DNA of 64,000 nt from Clostridium pasteurianum DSM 525 = ATCC 6013 (GCF_000807255.1 NZ_CP009268.1:4122384-4186383), one strand, 5' to 3'. Positions 8,763-18,750 are shown, numbered from the stretch's first letter. The notes: generated by a model not told the origin, from the letters alone. Made by a program: numbers and translations.

Positions 8763-8803
8763 AAAAAAAGGAAATCACCAAATAGGCTGATTTCCCTTTT
8801 TTA
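8763..8803 (+). terminator. Terminator of second mop gene
   Basis: AAAAAGGAAATCA pairs with TGATTTCC(C)TTTTT across a 10-base loop and is followed by more T. It may work in both directions, facing the FtsX-type permease gene coming from the right. Confidence 0.7.
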
Positions 8804-8969
8804 ATATTGTTTTCACTTAATAACCAACATAGTATAAAAAATTTATGGATTTTTTCTATTCTATTTTCCCCAAAATCCCTACGTAATAACATACTCTTTC
8901 TAATCTTATATTTCTTTTTTATATAATAGATTATAGATAACAAATTGTAATGATCATTTGTAAGAGAAT

Positions 8970-11345
8970 TTACTCATTATACCTAATCTTATCAATTATG
9001 GATTGCTTTTTAAGCTTATTTTCAATCACATAGGAAATCAATAGTTCAACTATGATAAAAACTAAGACCAACACTATAATAGGCATTAATGGAAATTCAT
9101 ATTCCGCATAGTCAGCTCCAATTTTTCTAAATAGTTTAAAACATAAATATCCTAACGCCGAACCAACAATTAGGGATATTAAAGAACTGGTTAAAGCATA
9201 ATATAGACCTTCAATTTGAAGCATTTTTCTCAGTTGAAACTTAGAAAGACCTACAGCTTCAAGCATTCCATATTCCCTTTTTCTAGTAAGTATACTTGTT
9301 ACCATGGTATTTATAAGATTTAGAACACCGATAAGTCCTATAATTCCCACAACACTTCCAGCGATAATCTGTATTCCCATAAATTGATTTTTAATTTCCT
9401 TTCTATTATCTGTATAGGAATTATACCATATTTGGTTATTATCTCCTATGATAGATTTTATATTGCTCTTTATGGTTTCAAATTTACTATTATCTATATT
9501 TATATAGGCTGCTGCCAGTTTATTATCCTCCGCTGTAGATAATAAATTTTTATATTCATCTCTTTGAAATATATCTTCATGAGTTATAAATGTATCTCCT
9601 CCATTCATCAATCCTAAGTTAGCTATGTTTTTACTAACTATTCCCGCTATGGTAAATTGTTTTTTAATACTTTCACCTGATTTATTATCCTTAACTGTAA
9701 GATTAATTTTGTCTCCAATTTTGTATTTAAAATTTCCCTTATTATAGTTATCATAGTCAGTTACAACCAAAATTTCGTTACTATTTTTTAAATCCTCTAT
9801 AGGTATTTTACCAGCTATTAAATGTCTTTTTAGCTCGTCTAGAAGCTTATCATCATATCCATATAAAATAGACCGTACATTATCTTTAAAAACATTTGTT
9901 GCAAGTTTTTCAGTGCTAACTTCTCTAACTCCATCTATTTTCTTTACTCTATTTATTAAATCATCATTTAAAGGACTGCCTTTTGTATCAATACTTGTTA
10001 AAGCAAATTCATGTTTGAATTCCTGTTTTGTTAAATTGTCTATGTTCATACTTTTAACAACACTGAAAACTGTAATAAATAAAATACCACTCATAGTAAG
10101 GGACAGCATAGTCATAATTGTCCGCTTTTTATTTCTCCAAAGATTTAAATATGCAATTTTAAATATAGTAATTTTCTTAATAGAAGCTCTTTCTTTTCTA
10201 CCCTCATAAAGTTGTACACCATTATATTTTATGGCTTCCACCGCAGGTATTTTTGAAGAAAGCTTTCCTGGTTTTCTAAGAGAAATGCTTACCGTAACTA
10301 GGCTTATTAAAGCTGAAATAACTATTATATAGGGTGAAAATTTTATTTCTATAAAATACTGTGAAAATACTAATTTTATAGCATAACACAGAATATGTCC
10401 CAGTATAATTCCCAGCGGAATTCCTATGATGGATAAAATTAAACCTTCTCTGAATATGAGCTTTCTAATTTGCTTCTTAGTGGCACCAAGGGCTGCAAGT
10501 AATCCAAATTGCCTGATTCTCTCTATAACAGATATATAAAATATATTATAAATAACTATAATCGTTGCAAATATTACAATTAAACCTATAATAACAAAAG
10601 GGATTATTGCTTGAACATCTCCACCACTTGCCTGAATATATGTCTTATTAGCATCTATATCTTTATCCTTAAGACCTATACTGCGTCCAACATCTAAAAC
10701 AGCTTTTTCTATATTTCCATGATTCTTAACTCTTACAAAAAAAGTTCTCTCTACATTTTGTGTATTTTGTAATACAAATTCCTTTGATAATATAGCTGAA
10801 CTTGCATTTTGTGATTTATCCATTTTATTATCCTGAAGTATACCACTTATAACAAAATCATTATTTATAGAGTTAGCTTCATCTTCAATATGAATTGTAT
10901 CTCCTATTTTCCAATTTACTTTTAATTTATCCAGTATCCAACCTTCAATGGCTATTTCATTAATTTTTGTTGGTAATTTTCCTTCCCTTAATTTTGTATT
11001 TGTCATATCTAAGGTTGAAGGACTAGCATATATTAAGGCTATTATTGGATCTCCTGCTTTTGCCTGTTTTACATTTCCAAGTGGAATATATTCACCTACC
11101 TTTTCAACATTTCTATTATTTTTAAGTATTTCAAATTGTTTATCACTTACATTAGTATACCTAGCATGATAATTACCTCCTGCTTGTTCAACTGCTGAGT
11201 TTTTCAACATGTTCTGAATACTATAGGCAAAAATACCCACTGAAGTTACTAGACAGGTAGATAATATTATAGTTAAGATAACTAATATATTTTTAGTTTT
11301 ATAAGCTCTTAAACTTTTTTTAGCAAGATTAGATATAGTGTTCAT
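8970..11345 (-). CDS. FtsX/MacB-type ABC transporter permease
   Basis: A 791-aa permease. An N-terminal helix (VILTIILSTCLVTSVGIFAY) is followed by a MacB-like periplasmic-type domain (about 45-240), a first FtsX core of three helices (about 245-365, with LLAALGATKKQIRKL), a second helix at about 405-430 and external domain, and a final FtsX core (about 665-790, with LEAVGLSKFQLRKM). The two-core layout matches peptide-antibiotic or lipoprotein transporters of the BceB/MacB/YxdM kind. It starts 2 bp from the ATPase stop and is the last gene of an RR-HK-ATPase-permease set. The substrate is unknown, but detoxification of a cell-wall-active peptide is the usual job of such sets. Confidence 0.9.
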   Translation of the reverse strand: MNTISNLAKKSLRAYKTKNILVILTIILSTCLVTSVGIFAYSIQNMLKNSAVEQAGGNYHARYTNVSDKQFEILKNNRNVEKVGEYIPLGNVKQAKAGDPIIALIYASPSTLDMTNTKLREGKLPTKINEIAIEGWILDKLKVNWKIGDTIHIEDEANSINNDFVISGILQDNKMDKSQNASSAILSKEFVLQNTQNVERTFFVRVKNHGNIEKAVLDVGRSIGLKDKDIDANKTYIQASGGDVQAIIPFVIIGLIVIFATIIVIYNIFYISVIERIRQFGLLAALGATKKQIRKLIFREGLILSIIGIPLGIILGHILCYAIKLVFSQYFIEIKFSPYIIVISALISLVTVSISLRKPGKLSSKIPAVEAIKYNGVQLYEGRKERASIKKITIFKIAYLNLWRNKKRTIMTMLSLTMSGILFITVFSVVKSMNIDNLTKQEFKHEFALTSIDTKGSPLNDDLINRVKKIDGVREVSTEKLATNVFKDNVRSILYGYDDKLLDELKRHLIAGKIPIEDLKNSNEILVVTDYDNYNKGNFKYKIGDKINLTVKDNKSGESIKKQFTIAGIVSKNIANLGLMNGGDTFITHEDIFQRDEYKNLLSTAEDNKLAAAYINIDNSKFETIKSNIKSIIGDNNQIWYNSYTDNRKEIKNQFMGIQIIAGSVVGIIGLIGVLNLINTMVTSILTRKREYGMLEAVGLSKFQLRKMLQIEGLYYALTSSLISLIVGSALGYLCFKLFRKIGADYAEYEFPLMPIIVLVLVFIIVELLISYVIENKLKKQSIIDKIRYNE

Positions 11346-11347
11346 TG

Positions 11348-12022
11348 TTATACCTCCCCTGCCTTAACTTTTCCATCTTCTATTCTGATTACCCTATCTC
11401 CCATCTGCGCAATTTTATCATCATGGGTTATCATAATTAAGGTTTGATGATACTTTTTAACAGACATTTTAAGAAGAGACATTACCTCCTGGGCTGTTTT
11501 AGAGTCAAGATTTCCCGTTGGCTCATCTGCCAGTATTATTGATGGCTTTGAAGCAAGAGCTCTTGCAATGGCTGTACGCTGCTGCTGTCCTCCGGATATT
11601 GCATTTGGAAGTGAATTCTTCTTATGATAAATATCTAAAGTTTCCATAAGTTCCCTTACATAGACTTCATCAACTTCCTTGCCATCCAGTCCTATAGGTA
11701 AAATAACATTTTCCCACACATTTAAAATTGGTACAAGATTGTATGCTTGAAAAACAAAGCCTATCCTCCTTCTTCTGAATATGGCAAGCTTTTCATCATC
11801 CATTGAAAATATATCATTATTTTCAATAAGAACCTTTCCTGAAGTAGGTCTGTCCAGTCCTCCAAGCATATTCAAAAGAGTACTTTTACCAGAACCTGAG
11901 GTTCCTATTATAACCACGAATTCTCCTTCTTCTACACTTAAATTAATATCATCCACCGCTTTTACCAAATTTTCATCTTTTCCATAATACTTTTTTAATG
12001 ACTTTGTTTCTAATATTTTCAT
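11348..12022 (-). CDS. ABC transporter ATP-binding protein (LolD/MacB class)
   Basis: A 224-aa ATPase. Walker [11 protein letters not shown]-loop VFQAYNLVP, signature ISGGQQQR, Walker [15 protein letters not shown] and H-loop MITHDDKI are all present. The class is the one that pairs with FtsX-type permeases. ATG at 12022 ([14 protein letters not shown]) is preferred to an ATG 24 bases upstream because GAGGGAT lies 9 bp before it. The gene directly precedes its permease and follows the kinase gene after a 105-bp AT-rich gap. Confidence 0.94.
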   Translation of the reverse strand: MKILETKSLKKYYGKDENLVKAVDDINLSVEEGEFVVIIGTSGSGKSTLLNMLGGLDRPTSGKVLIENNDIFSMDDEKLAIFRRRRIGFVFQAYNLVPILNVWENVILPIGLDGKEVDEVYVRELMETLDIYHKKNSLPNAISGGQQQRTAIARALASKPSIILADEPTGNLDSKTAQEVMSLLKMSVKKYHQTLIMITHDDKIAQMGDRVIRIEDGKVKAGEV

Positions 12023-12127
12023 AAATATTATCCCTCTTTTCTCCATCCTTAAATGTATAAATAATAATTTTAAGATTTCTAATATAATTAGAGGATAACA
12101 CTTTTAAATTACAACTTACTTTCAAAA

Positions 12128-13387
12128 TCACTTACATTTTTGTAAGAAAAGACTGAATTTACTTCCCTTACCTAACAAAGAATCAACCATTATGCTTCCA
12201 CTCTGTTCTTCTAGTATCTTTCTAGAAAGATATAGACCTACACCAGAGCCTTCCTCTTCTTGAACCACGTCAGAATTACCTCTAAAAAATCTTTTAAAAA
12301 TTTTATTGAAATCTTCTTTTGCAATACCAATTCCATGATCTTCAATATCAATTCTTATATAAGAATTTAATTTAGTAACGTTTATGCTTATTTCATCATT
12401 TGCATAGGAATATTTTACTGCATTTTCAAGTACATTCAGTATTGCTTCCTTAGTCCATTTAACATCGTGATAAATAAAAATTTCCTCAATGGGATTAACT
12501 ATTATGTCAATATTTTTGTATAAAGCCTTTGAATATATACCCTCAACAGCCTTATATACAGTATCTTTTATAGATTTATTTTCTTTTTTTAGTTCAATCA
12601 TACCCACTTCAAGCCTTGATAGTTTTATAAGAGAATCCACAAGCCACTGAAGCTTTGCTGCCTCACTTTTAATTGTCATTAAGAATTCGTTTCTTTCCCT
12701 GGTATCCAAATTATTATCTTCAATTAGAAGTGAATTAAAAAGCTTGATAGACGCAAGAGGTGTCTTAATTTGATGTGAAATATCAGTAACCAATGCCTTT
12801 ATATTTGCTTTTTCTTCCTTTATTTTACCAATACTCAATTCAACCCTTCTTGCCATTTGATAAAACTGATTAGATATCTTTGATATAACTCCTTCTTCAT
12901 AATCCTCTATATTAATAGAATAGTTACCAATTATAATATTATCAATATTATTTGAAAGCTTTTTCAGTCTTTTTATAAAATACAAGCTAAAATAACTGAA
13001 AAGTATTGCAGATATAACTATCAGCAAAAGCAAAATAATAAAATCATTGATAATAAAACTTTTAAATTCTCTATTGAAATTATCATCATTCCATACTGCT
13101 GCTGTGTTATCGTAGCCATATTTTTTTAAAATATTTTCTCCATAATCCAAATCTTTTTTATTACTTTCTTTATTAAGTACTGATTTTACTATATCCGTTT
13201 CACTTTCAGGATACAACTTTGTAAGACTTCCTATTAATTGTCTGCTAGAATTAATACGTTCACTGTAAATTTTATTAACAGTATAATAATGTGTAAAAAA
13301 GATTAAAATCCACACAAAGAGAATACTGCCTATTAATAGTAGCAATAACTTTTTTAATAATGGTTCTTCTTTTATATAACTAATCAT
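12128..13387 (-). CDS. Sensor histidine kinase (VanS/PhoR class)
   Basis: A 419-aa kinase with two membrane helices (LLLLLIGSILFVWILIFF and FIILLLLIVISAILFSYF) enclosing an external sensor domain of about 85 residues. They are followed by a HAMP-like linker, HisKA with the phospho-His in TDISHQIKTPLAS, and HATPase_c with NVLENAVKYS, DHGIGI and GSGVGLYLS. ATG at 13387 overlaps the regulator stop as ATGA, the usual coupling; upstream GTG/ATG codons are in frame but would overlap more. Together with the regulator it probably controls the FtsX-type ABC genes immediately downstream. Confidence 0.93.
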   Translation of the reverse strand: MISYIKEEPLLKKLLLLLIGSILFVWILIFFTHYYTVNKIYSERINSSRQLIGSLTKLYPESETDIVKSVLNKESNKKDLDYGENILKKYGYDNTAAVWNDDNFNREFKSFIINDFIILLLLIVISAILFSYFSLYFIKRLKKLSNNIDNIIIGNYSINIEDYEEGVISKISNQFYQMARRVELSIGKIKEEKANIKALVTDISHQIKTPLASIKLFNSLLIEDNNLDTRERNEFLMTIKSEAAKLQWLVDSLIKLSRLEVGMIELKKENKSIKDTVYKAVEGIYSKALYKNIDIIVNPIEEIFIYHDVKWTKEAILNVLENAVKYSYANDEISINVTKLNSYIRIDIEDHGIGIAKEDFNKIFKRFFRGNSDVVQEEEGSGVGLYLSRKILEEQSGSIMVDSLLGKGSKFSLFLQKCK

Positions 13388-14076
13388 CCTTTTACACATC
13401 CTTCTATCCACATATATCCTATACCTCTTATATTTTTTATATACTTAGGCTGTGAAGGCATATCTTCTATTTTTTCTCTCAGCCTTCTTATATTTACAGC
13501 AATAGTATTCTGATCTACAAAATTACCTTCAACATCCCACAACTGGCTTAAAAGCTGTTCTTTAGTTATAATTTGCTTTGCATTATCCATTAAATATTTT
13601 AAAAGCTTAAGTTCAGTTTTACTTAAGACTAATTCCTTGTGATTTTTGAAGACCTTCATGTCCTTTACAGAAAAAACTATATCTCCAGAAGATAATCTTT
13701 CCCCATATTCTTCACTAGAATTTCTTCTCAACAGAGCATTTATCTTTGACATCAGCACCATAAGACTGAAAGGTTTAACTATGTAATCATCTGCACCCAA
13801 ATCAAGTCCTGTAACAATATCAGTCTCTTGATCACAAGCAGTAAGAAAAATAATAAGTACATTGCTCTTTTTTCTAACTTCACTGCAAAAATCAAAGCCA
13901 TCACCATCAGGTAGCCCTACATCAAGTAAAATAAGATCAACATTGTTATTATTAAATATTTTCCAGGCCTCTTCAACTGTTTTAGCTGAAAACACCTTAT
14001 ATCCTTCCTTGCTCAACTTAAAACTAATACCTCTATTTAAAGATTTATCATCTTCTACCAGCAAAATATTTTTCAT
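13384..14076 (-). CDS. OmpR-family response regulator
   Basis: A 230-aa response regulator. Its receiver domain has EDD near residue 9, DLILLDVGLPDGDG for the phospho-acceptor and VKPFS for the conserved Lys, and it ends in an OmpR-type winged helix (KTELKLLKYLMDN, VDQNTIAVNIRRLREK, IRGIGYMW). The start MKNILLVEDD at 14076 matches the family. A frame runs 30 bases further upstream into intron A sequence and should not be taken as native. The group II intron nest ends 6 bases before the ATG, so the gene has no nearby native ribosome site unless intron A is removed (see findings). Confidence 0.94.
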   Translation of the reverse strand: MKNILLVEDDKSLNRGISFKLSKEGYKVFSAKTVEEAWKIFNNNNVDLILLDVGLPDGDGFDFCSEVRKKSNVLIIFLTACDQETDIVTGLDLGADDYIVKPFSLMVLMSKINALLRRNSSEEYGERLSSGDIVFSVKDMKVFKNHKELVLSKTELKLLKYLMDNAKQIITKEQLLSQLWDVEGNFVDQNTIAVNIRRLREKIEDMPSQPKYIKNIRGIGYMWIEGCVKG

Positions 14077-14081
14077 ACAAT

Positions 14082-14181
14082 GTCGAGTAGACAACTCGAC
14101 TTTCACCTCTCTTTCATTAAAGTGAGGGCTAGTCTATTGCCCCTCACAGAACCCAACGTGCCCTACTAAGGCATTAGGCTC
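14082..14181 (-). ncRNA. Domains V and VI of group II intron A
   Basis: Domain V is the 33-base hairpin at 14181-14149, starting GAGCC (with the catalytic AGC triad) and ending GGTTC. It is followed by a stem GTGAGGG...CCCTCAC and a terminal hairpin GTCGAG/CTCGAC ending at the 3' splice site. The catalytic core therefore looks intact. Confidence 0.8.
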
Positions 14182-14198
14182 TTCATATATTCCTTACA

Positions 14199-15001
14199 TT
14201 ACAACCAAATATTTGCATAAATTTTAGGTTCTGATATGGGGTGTTTCTTAAGAAGATACTGATAGCGAGCCCAACTAAGATAGGCTCTTTGGCTTCTTCG
14301 TGTAATCACCTTATACAGTGCAACTTTTACAAATCTATAGAAATTCAGTAATCCTCGATAGTTGCCTGATATTCCATAATAAGCATAATGTCCTTTTATC
14401 TTTCGGTTTAGAAGCTTTATTGTGTCTGATGGTTTCCCATGTATGTTGCTTTTCAGCCATTCCTTTACCTTTAGTTTCTTGGCTTTCAGCTTCTTTCTAC
14501 TGGTTCTGTGTTGAAGTCTATATTTACCTGTTCTTGTCTTACCATTTATATGCGTAAAACCTAGAAAGTCAAAGGTATCTGTTTTGCCGTCCTTGCTATT
14601 TTCAGCAGCAAATCTTCCAAAAGGAATTATTTTACTTTTATCTCTTGCAAGTTCAAGTCCAAATTTCTTAAGTCTTCCTGCCAGAGATTTATAGAAGCTT
14701 TCAGCTTCTTTCTTATACTGAAAGAAGCATACAAAATCATCTGCATAACGCACAATATATGCATCACCTTTGCAATGTTTCTTTACTACAATATCAAACC
14801 ACATATCCAGTACATAGTGGAGATACACATTAGCACAAACAGGTGATATTAAGCCGCCTTGCGGCGTTCCCTTGTCGCTTTCATAAAATTTCATATCTTC
14901 TATAATACCAGCTTTTAGAAACCTTTTAGTATAGCGTAGAAAGTTCTTGTCCTGGATATCATGTTCTAGAAATTTTATTAACCATTCATGATCTACATTA
15001 T
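14199..15001 (-). CDS. ltrA: Group II intron A reverse transcriptase/maturase, C-terminal exon
   Basis: Second half of the intron A protein. After the split the sequence continues NVDHEWLIKFLEHD and carries GTPQGGLISP, the catalytic YADD in IVRYADDFVCFF, the thumb/X maturase domain (FDFLGFTHI, RRSQRAYLSW) and ends NIWL. Joined to the other part (20640-20157) the frame is 1,287 bases, exactly 429 codons. An apparent N-terminal extension up to 15125 is not real coding sequence: it is read from the 3' end of intron B. The expected junction codon gives GFF-DNVDHEW, the usual motif of these enzymes. Confidence 0.88.
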
Positions 15002-15085
15002 GGTTGGTAGAAGGAAGCCTTGGTTTTATCCTTGTACTTCCAGCCCCAATCAGAACCCGGCGTGCAGTTTTTCCGCACCGGGCTC
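15002..15085 (-). ncRNA. Domains V and VI of group II intron B
   Basis: Domain V is 33 bases (15085-15053), GAGCC...GGTTC, with a strong stem CCGGTGC/GCACGCCGG. The DVI-like stem and 3' tail run to 15002. The domain V fold matches the group II consensus, so ribozyme chemistry is plausible. Confidence 0.8.
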
Positions 15086-15111
15086 CCCAAAACAATTCAC
15101 AATTATCATCG

Positions 15112-15626
15112 TTAGACATCTGCATGTATTAATTCTGGATATGGTAATTTAAACCATTCTTTAGTACTTAGATAAGACCAATACATTTTATGCCTTTGGC
15201 TCCTTCTTCTAAGCGACCTAATCCATTGATTAACAACTTCTTCACGAATGTATACAAGTTTATTTCTACAGTGGTATAAGGAAAAGTATTGATAGAAACC
15301 TTTCAACATACTTATTAGTTGCTTCTGCTGGTCTCTTCTTTTCCAGTGACTATGCCCTTTAAGCCATTTATGAGTTTTATCCAGAAACTTTCTACAACTC
15401 TTTACTGTAGGTTTTCGAATTAGTGCAAATTGTCCATTTGTACCAACTCCACTTATATGCTTAAAGCCTAAGAAATCAAATGTTTCCGGCTTTTCGCCAT
15501 ATTGGGCTCTTCTTTCTCTTGCATATCTCCCAAAAGAAAGAAGTCTCGTCTTTTCCTCCGCAAGTTCTAAACTAAACTTGTTCATTCGGTACTTTGAATA
15601 TTTCTGAAACTTTTCTGCATCTCTTT
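15112..15626 (-). pseudogene. ltrA: Group II intron B reverse transcriptase/maturase, C-terminal part (cut by transposon)
   Basis: This part continues from KRDAEKFQKYSKYRMNKFSL through the X/maturase domain (FDFLGFKHI, RRSQRHKMYW) to a stop at 15112, just ahead of domain V. In the ancestral gene it joined FADDYVACFQY of the other half. Adding 19659-18885 and 15626-15112 gives 1,290 bases, exactly 430 codons, which confirms the junction. Because the transposon lies between the halves, no complete intron B protein can be made from this copy. Confidence 0.88.
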
Positions 15627-15632
15627 TGTATT
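15627..15632. repeat. Target-site duplication, left copy (TGTATT)
   Basis: TGTATT at 15627-15632 recurs at 18885-18890, immediately outside the TGTTA...TAACA ends of the transposon. Removing one copy and the element restores the intron B reading frame. Confidence 0.88.
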
Positions 15633-15674
15633 TGTTATTAGGCATTTTACTTAAGCTAAAAAACATTCAAAAAA

Positions 15675-15751
15675 GTCAAATTATTATAGACTTAATTTAT
15701 AGGTCAGATTAAATAATCTGACTCAAAAAGAATAAGATTATTTAATCTGAC
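15675..15751. repeat. Left-end transposase-binding repeats
   Basis: Three related motifs lie at the left transposon end: GTCAAATTATTA at 15675, the near-palindrome GTCAGATTAAATAATCTGAC at 15703-15722, and GATTATTTAATCTGAC at 15736-15751. They resemble the right-end motifs and are likely binding sites for the DDE protein. Confidence 0.65.
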
Positions 15752-15797
15752 GATAATTAGTAAGGAGAAAATTTTTTAATTATGAGAAGAAATAATA

Positions 15798-16370
15798 ATG
15801 ATAAATATAGTAAAAATGCCTTACGGAATAAAAAAATACAATAAACTTTGTAAGTTTAATCAATTTCCAAGTAAATATGGATGCGAAGCATGTGGATTTG
15901 AAGGTAAGCTGTACAGACATGGATTTTATTATAGAAACTTAATTACCCTTAAAGGTGCATACAAGATAGTCATCCTGCGTTGTAAATGTCAATCCTGTGG
16001 TAAAACCTATTCTCTTATACCCAGTTTTATTATTCCTTATAGGCAATATGCTTATGAAGTTATTCTAACTTCTATTATTATGATGCTAAAACTAGGTTAT
16101 TCCTTTAGTAAAATATTAACTCTTATAAAATCTCTTAATATTAACTACTCATCTCTTAATACAACAGATCTATCATTTTGGAAAAATAGGCTAGTAAGCT
16201 CATTATCGAGTATTCGTTTATTTTTTGCACAGTATAAATTCTATAATTCTAACATAAATAGCAAATTACCTATTGATATCATAAAAAAAATTATTATCTT
16301 TTGCCGTTTAAGGCACGATTTTAACTTGGATTATTTTTTACACATGCCTAAGTATTTCTTTTGTAAATGA
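15798..16370 (+). CDS. Zinc-ribbon protein of transposon (DUF6431-like)
   Basis: A 190-aa basic protein with an N-terminal zinc ribbon: CEACGFEG near residue 29 and CKCQSCGK near residue 62, so two Cys pairs about 33 residues apart. The rest is helical and rich in Ile/Leu/Tyr, without a recognised catalytic motif. Proteins of this type occur next to DDE transposase and ExeA-like ATPase genes in Firmicute elements, and DNA binding or target choice is a reasonable guess. The ribosome site is weak (AAGGAG lies 30 bases upstream), so the start is uncertain. An ATG at 15782 is in another frame and soon stops. Confidence 0.7.
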   Translation: MINIVKMPYGIKKYNKLCKFNQFPSKYGCEACGFEGKLYRHGFYYRNLITLKGAYKIVILRCKCQSCGKTYSLIPSFIIPYRQYAYEVILTSIIMMLKLGYSFSKILTLIKSLNINYSSLNTTDLSFWKNRLVSSLSSIRLFFAQYKFYNSNINSKLPIDIIKKIIIFCRLRHDFNLDYFLHMPKYFFCK

Positions 16371-16569
16371 TAATTTAATAGGTACAAATTAGATCTATCT
16401 TTTTTATCAAATTAAATACTTCACACTTTTTTTAATGTCTTTTTATATCAATCTTGTCCTCATTTCTCTTGTTCTATCTAAAATTTTTGTATAATTCCAC
16501 ACAACCTTTAACGGTTTAAATGTCGATTTTAAGTCATAATTATTAATAAAAATAGGAGGTTGATAATCA

Positions 16570-17832
16570 ATGATATTAAAAGAATTTAATCAAAAGATAG
16601 CATTATTTCGTTATTCTCTGATTGCACCCATTATAACCAATACATTTACTCAGACTTCTGTAAAAGATTATTTAGCAGAAATTGCAGCAAAGTCTTATAC
16701 ACTGCCTAACGGCAAGAAAAAAGAGTATTCTCCTGCAACAATCAAAGGATGGCTAGTTCAATATAGGAAATATGGTATTGATGGCTTATATCCAAAATCA
16801 AGAGCTGATAAAGGTACTTCCAGAAAAATTTCAAATGAAACCAAAGAATTTATTATAAACAGTAAATTAAATTCACCTAAAAAAACTGCCAAGTACATAT
16901 ATCATGAAGTTATAGCTAAAGGTTTTGAAAGTGAAACTAGTATTTCCCTGTCAACAGTAACTAGATTTATAAATAAGGCTAAGATAGGTTCTAAAAAGCT
17001 TGTACCTGATGATAGAAGAGCCTTTGAATTTGAGTTTTCCAATGAATGCTGGCAATCTGACGTATCTGTAGGTCCTTACCTTACTATAGAAGATAAAAAA
17101 TTCAAGACTTATATTATAGCTTTTTTAGATGATTCCAGTAGAGTCATTGTAGGATGCAAAGCATTTTTTAAAGATGATCTTTTATCTCTTATGTCTGTAT
17201 TTAAAGATGCGGTAGCATCAAAGGGAATTCCTAAAAAAGTTTTCGTTGATAATGGAAAGATATATAAAAGTGAGCAATTTCATTTGATTTGTGCAGCTCT
17301 TGGTAGTATTTTAAGTTTTGCAAGACCATATTCCCCTCAATCTAAGGGCAAAATTGAAAGATGGTTCCAAACTATGCAAAAACAATGGATGAATTCAATT
17401 AATTGGAATGATTTTAAATCTATAGACCTTTTAAATGAATCCCTGTCGGGTTATGTTAACAGTTATAACAACACTATACATTCCTCAATAAACAAAAAAC
17501 CAATTGATAAGTACATGTCTAATGTTGAAAATATAAGATTTATTGATTCTAAAACTGAACTAGACTATTTATTTTTATATAAAGTACTCCGTACTGTAAA
17601 AAATGACTCCACAGTATCTATAGGTACAAAAATATTTGAAGTACCACTAAAATATGTTGGTGACAAAATAAATATACGCTATGATCCATCATCTATTGAT
17701 AAAGCTTATATTTTTTCACAGGATGGTAAACTTGAAGATACTATTTTCCCTGTTAAAAAAATTGATAATTCAAAAATCAGAAGAACTAACAATACTAATT
17801 CTGTTGATTTTTCTGCCTTTGAAGCTAACTAA
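16570..17832 (+). CDS. DDE transposase (Mu/TniA/IS481-like integrase core)
   Basis: A 420-aa transposase. N-terminal helix-turn-helix DNA-binding domains (about 1-130, with YSPATIKGWLVQYRKYGIDG) precede an rve/RNase H-like core. The catalytic residues are Asp in CWQSDVSVG, Asp in VFVDNGKIY and Glu in QSKGKIERWF; the last two are 35 residues apart (D-35-E). A C-terminal beta-barrel-like region follows (about 340-400). AGGAGGT lies before the ATG. It is followed after 15 bp by the AAA ATPase gene, the arrangement seen with TniA/TniB, TnsB/TnsC and MuA/MuB. Confidence 0.9.
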   Translation: MILKEFNQKIALFRYSLIAPIITNTFTQTSVKDYLAEIAAKSYTLPNGKKKEYSPATIKGWLVQYRKYGIDGLYPKSRADKGTSRKISNETKEFIINSKLNSPKKTAKYIYHEVIAKGFESETSISLSTVTRFINKAKIGSKKLVPDDRRAFEFEFSNECWQSDVSVGPYLTIEDKKFKTYIIAFLDDSSRVIVGCKAFFKDDLLSLMSVFKDAVASKGIPKKVFVDNGKIYKSEQFHLICAALGSILSFARPYSPQSKGKIERWFQTMQKQWMNSINWNDFKSIDLLNESLSGYVNSYNNTIHSSINKKPIDKYMSNVENIRFIDSKTELDYLFLYKVLRTVKNDSTVSIGTKIFEVPLKYVGDKINIRYDPSSIDKAYIFSQDGKLEDTIFPVKKIDNSKIRRTNNTNSVDFSAFEAN

Positions 17833-17847
17833 CCGGAGGTTGATATT

Positions 17848-18654
17848 ATGTATAAAGCTTTTTATGGCTTAACTTTTGATCCTTTTGATAAAAATCTTGA
17901 CTTAAAATACAGTTTTAAATCTGAGGATTTCTCTAAAGCAATGAATAGATTAGAATTTTTAAAATCTGTTTTAGGGATTGGCGTTATTACTGGAGAGCCT
18001 GGAGTTGGTAAGTCTTTCTTGCTCCGCAATTTTGTAGATTCACTAAATCCAAATTTATATAAGTGCGTATACATTCCTATTTCCACTTTAACTGTTATGG
18101 ACTTCTATAGAGCATTATGCGATGGTCTTGGAATAATTCATGCTCAGAAAAAAGTAACTATGTTTAAGCAAATACAAGAGTCTATATACACTTATAGCCA
18201 CAGTAAAAATGTAATTCCAGTTATTATAATTGATGAATGTCAATTTTTAAGCAATTCCATTCTTGATGATTTAAGAATAATATTTAATTTTCATATGGAC
18301 TCAAAGAATTATGCTATGTTAATTCTTTCAGGTCAACCTAATTTTTTACTTCAACTCAGCAGGCAGGTCCATGAAGCACTACGTCAACGAATCATAATGA
18401 ATTATTGCTTAAAAGGGCTAACGCATGATGAATGTAAGCCCTACATAACTTCTATGCTAAAAGCCGCAGGCTGTTCAGAACCAATTTTTACTGATGATGC
18501 TTTTGAACTCATTTATTCAAGCACTAATGGAGCTATAAGACCACTAAATTCTCTAACGAGAATGTGCCTTATCTCTGGTGCTAATGAAAGACTTACTTCT
18601 ATTAATTCAGATACAGTTTATAAATCTCAGAGTGAAATTGATCTTACAATTTAA
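17848..18654 (+). CDS. ExeA/TniB-like AAA ATPase of transposon
   Basis: A 268-aa ATPase. The N-terminal MYKAFYGLTFDPFDK is typical of ExeA-like proteins. Walker A is GEPGVGKSF, Walker B is VIIIDECQFLS, and an arginine-rich sensor region RQVHEALRQRI follows. In transposons of this type the ATPase binds target DNA and activates the transposase, as MuB and TniB do. CGGAGGT precedes the ATG and the gene is coupled to the transposase. A hairpin terminator follows. Confidence 0.9.
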   Translation: MYKAFYGLTFDPFDKNLDLKYSFKSEDFSKAMNRLEFLKSVLGIGVITGEPGVGKSFLLRNFVDSLNPNLYKCVYIPISTLTVMDFYRALCDGLGIIHAQKKVTMFKQIQESIYTYSHSKNVIPVIIIDECQFLSNSILDDLRIIFNFHMDSKNYAMLILSGQPNFLLQLSRQVHEALRQRIIMNYCLKGLTHDECKPYITSMLKAAGCSEPIFTDDAFELIYSSTNGAIRPLNSLTRMCLISGANERLTSINSDTVYKSQSEIDLTI

Positions 18655-18661
18655 AATTTTT

Positions 18662-18690
18662 TACACTGCTTATTCTGAGCAGTGTTTTTC
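18662..18690 (+). terminator. Terminator of transposon genes
   Basis: ACACTGC pairs with GCAGTGT across TTATTCTGA and is followed by TTTTC, 8 bases after the ATPase stop. Confidence 0.75.
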
Positions 18691-18750
18691 TATGCCTATA
18701 TTTATTGACCAATTTTAGAATTTTATACATTGTGGATATTGTGGAGAAAG

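Noticed and set aside
8737-8943. Open frame of 68 codons on the minus strand after the second mop gene
   Set aside because: It overlaps the mop terminator, has no ribosome site and a basic, low-complexity translation.
15002-15125. N-terminal extension of the 14199-15125 open frame (MQMSNDDNCELF...)
   Set aside because: It is read through domain V/VI of intron B; true coding resumes at the intron boundary near 15001.
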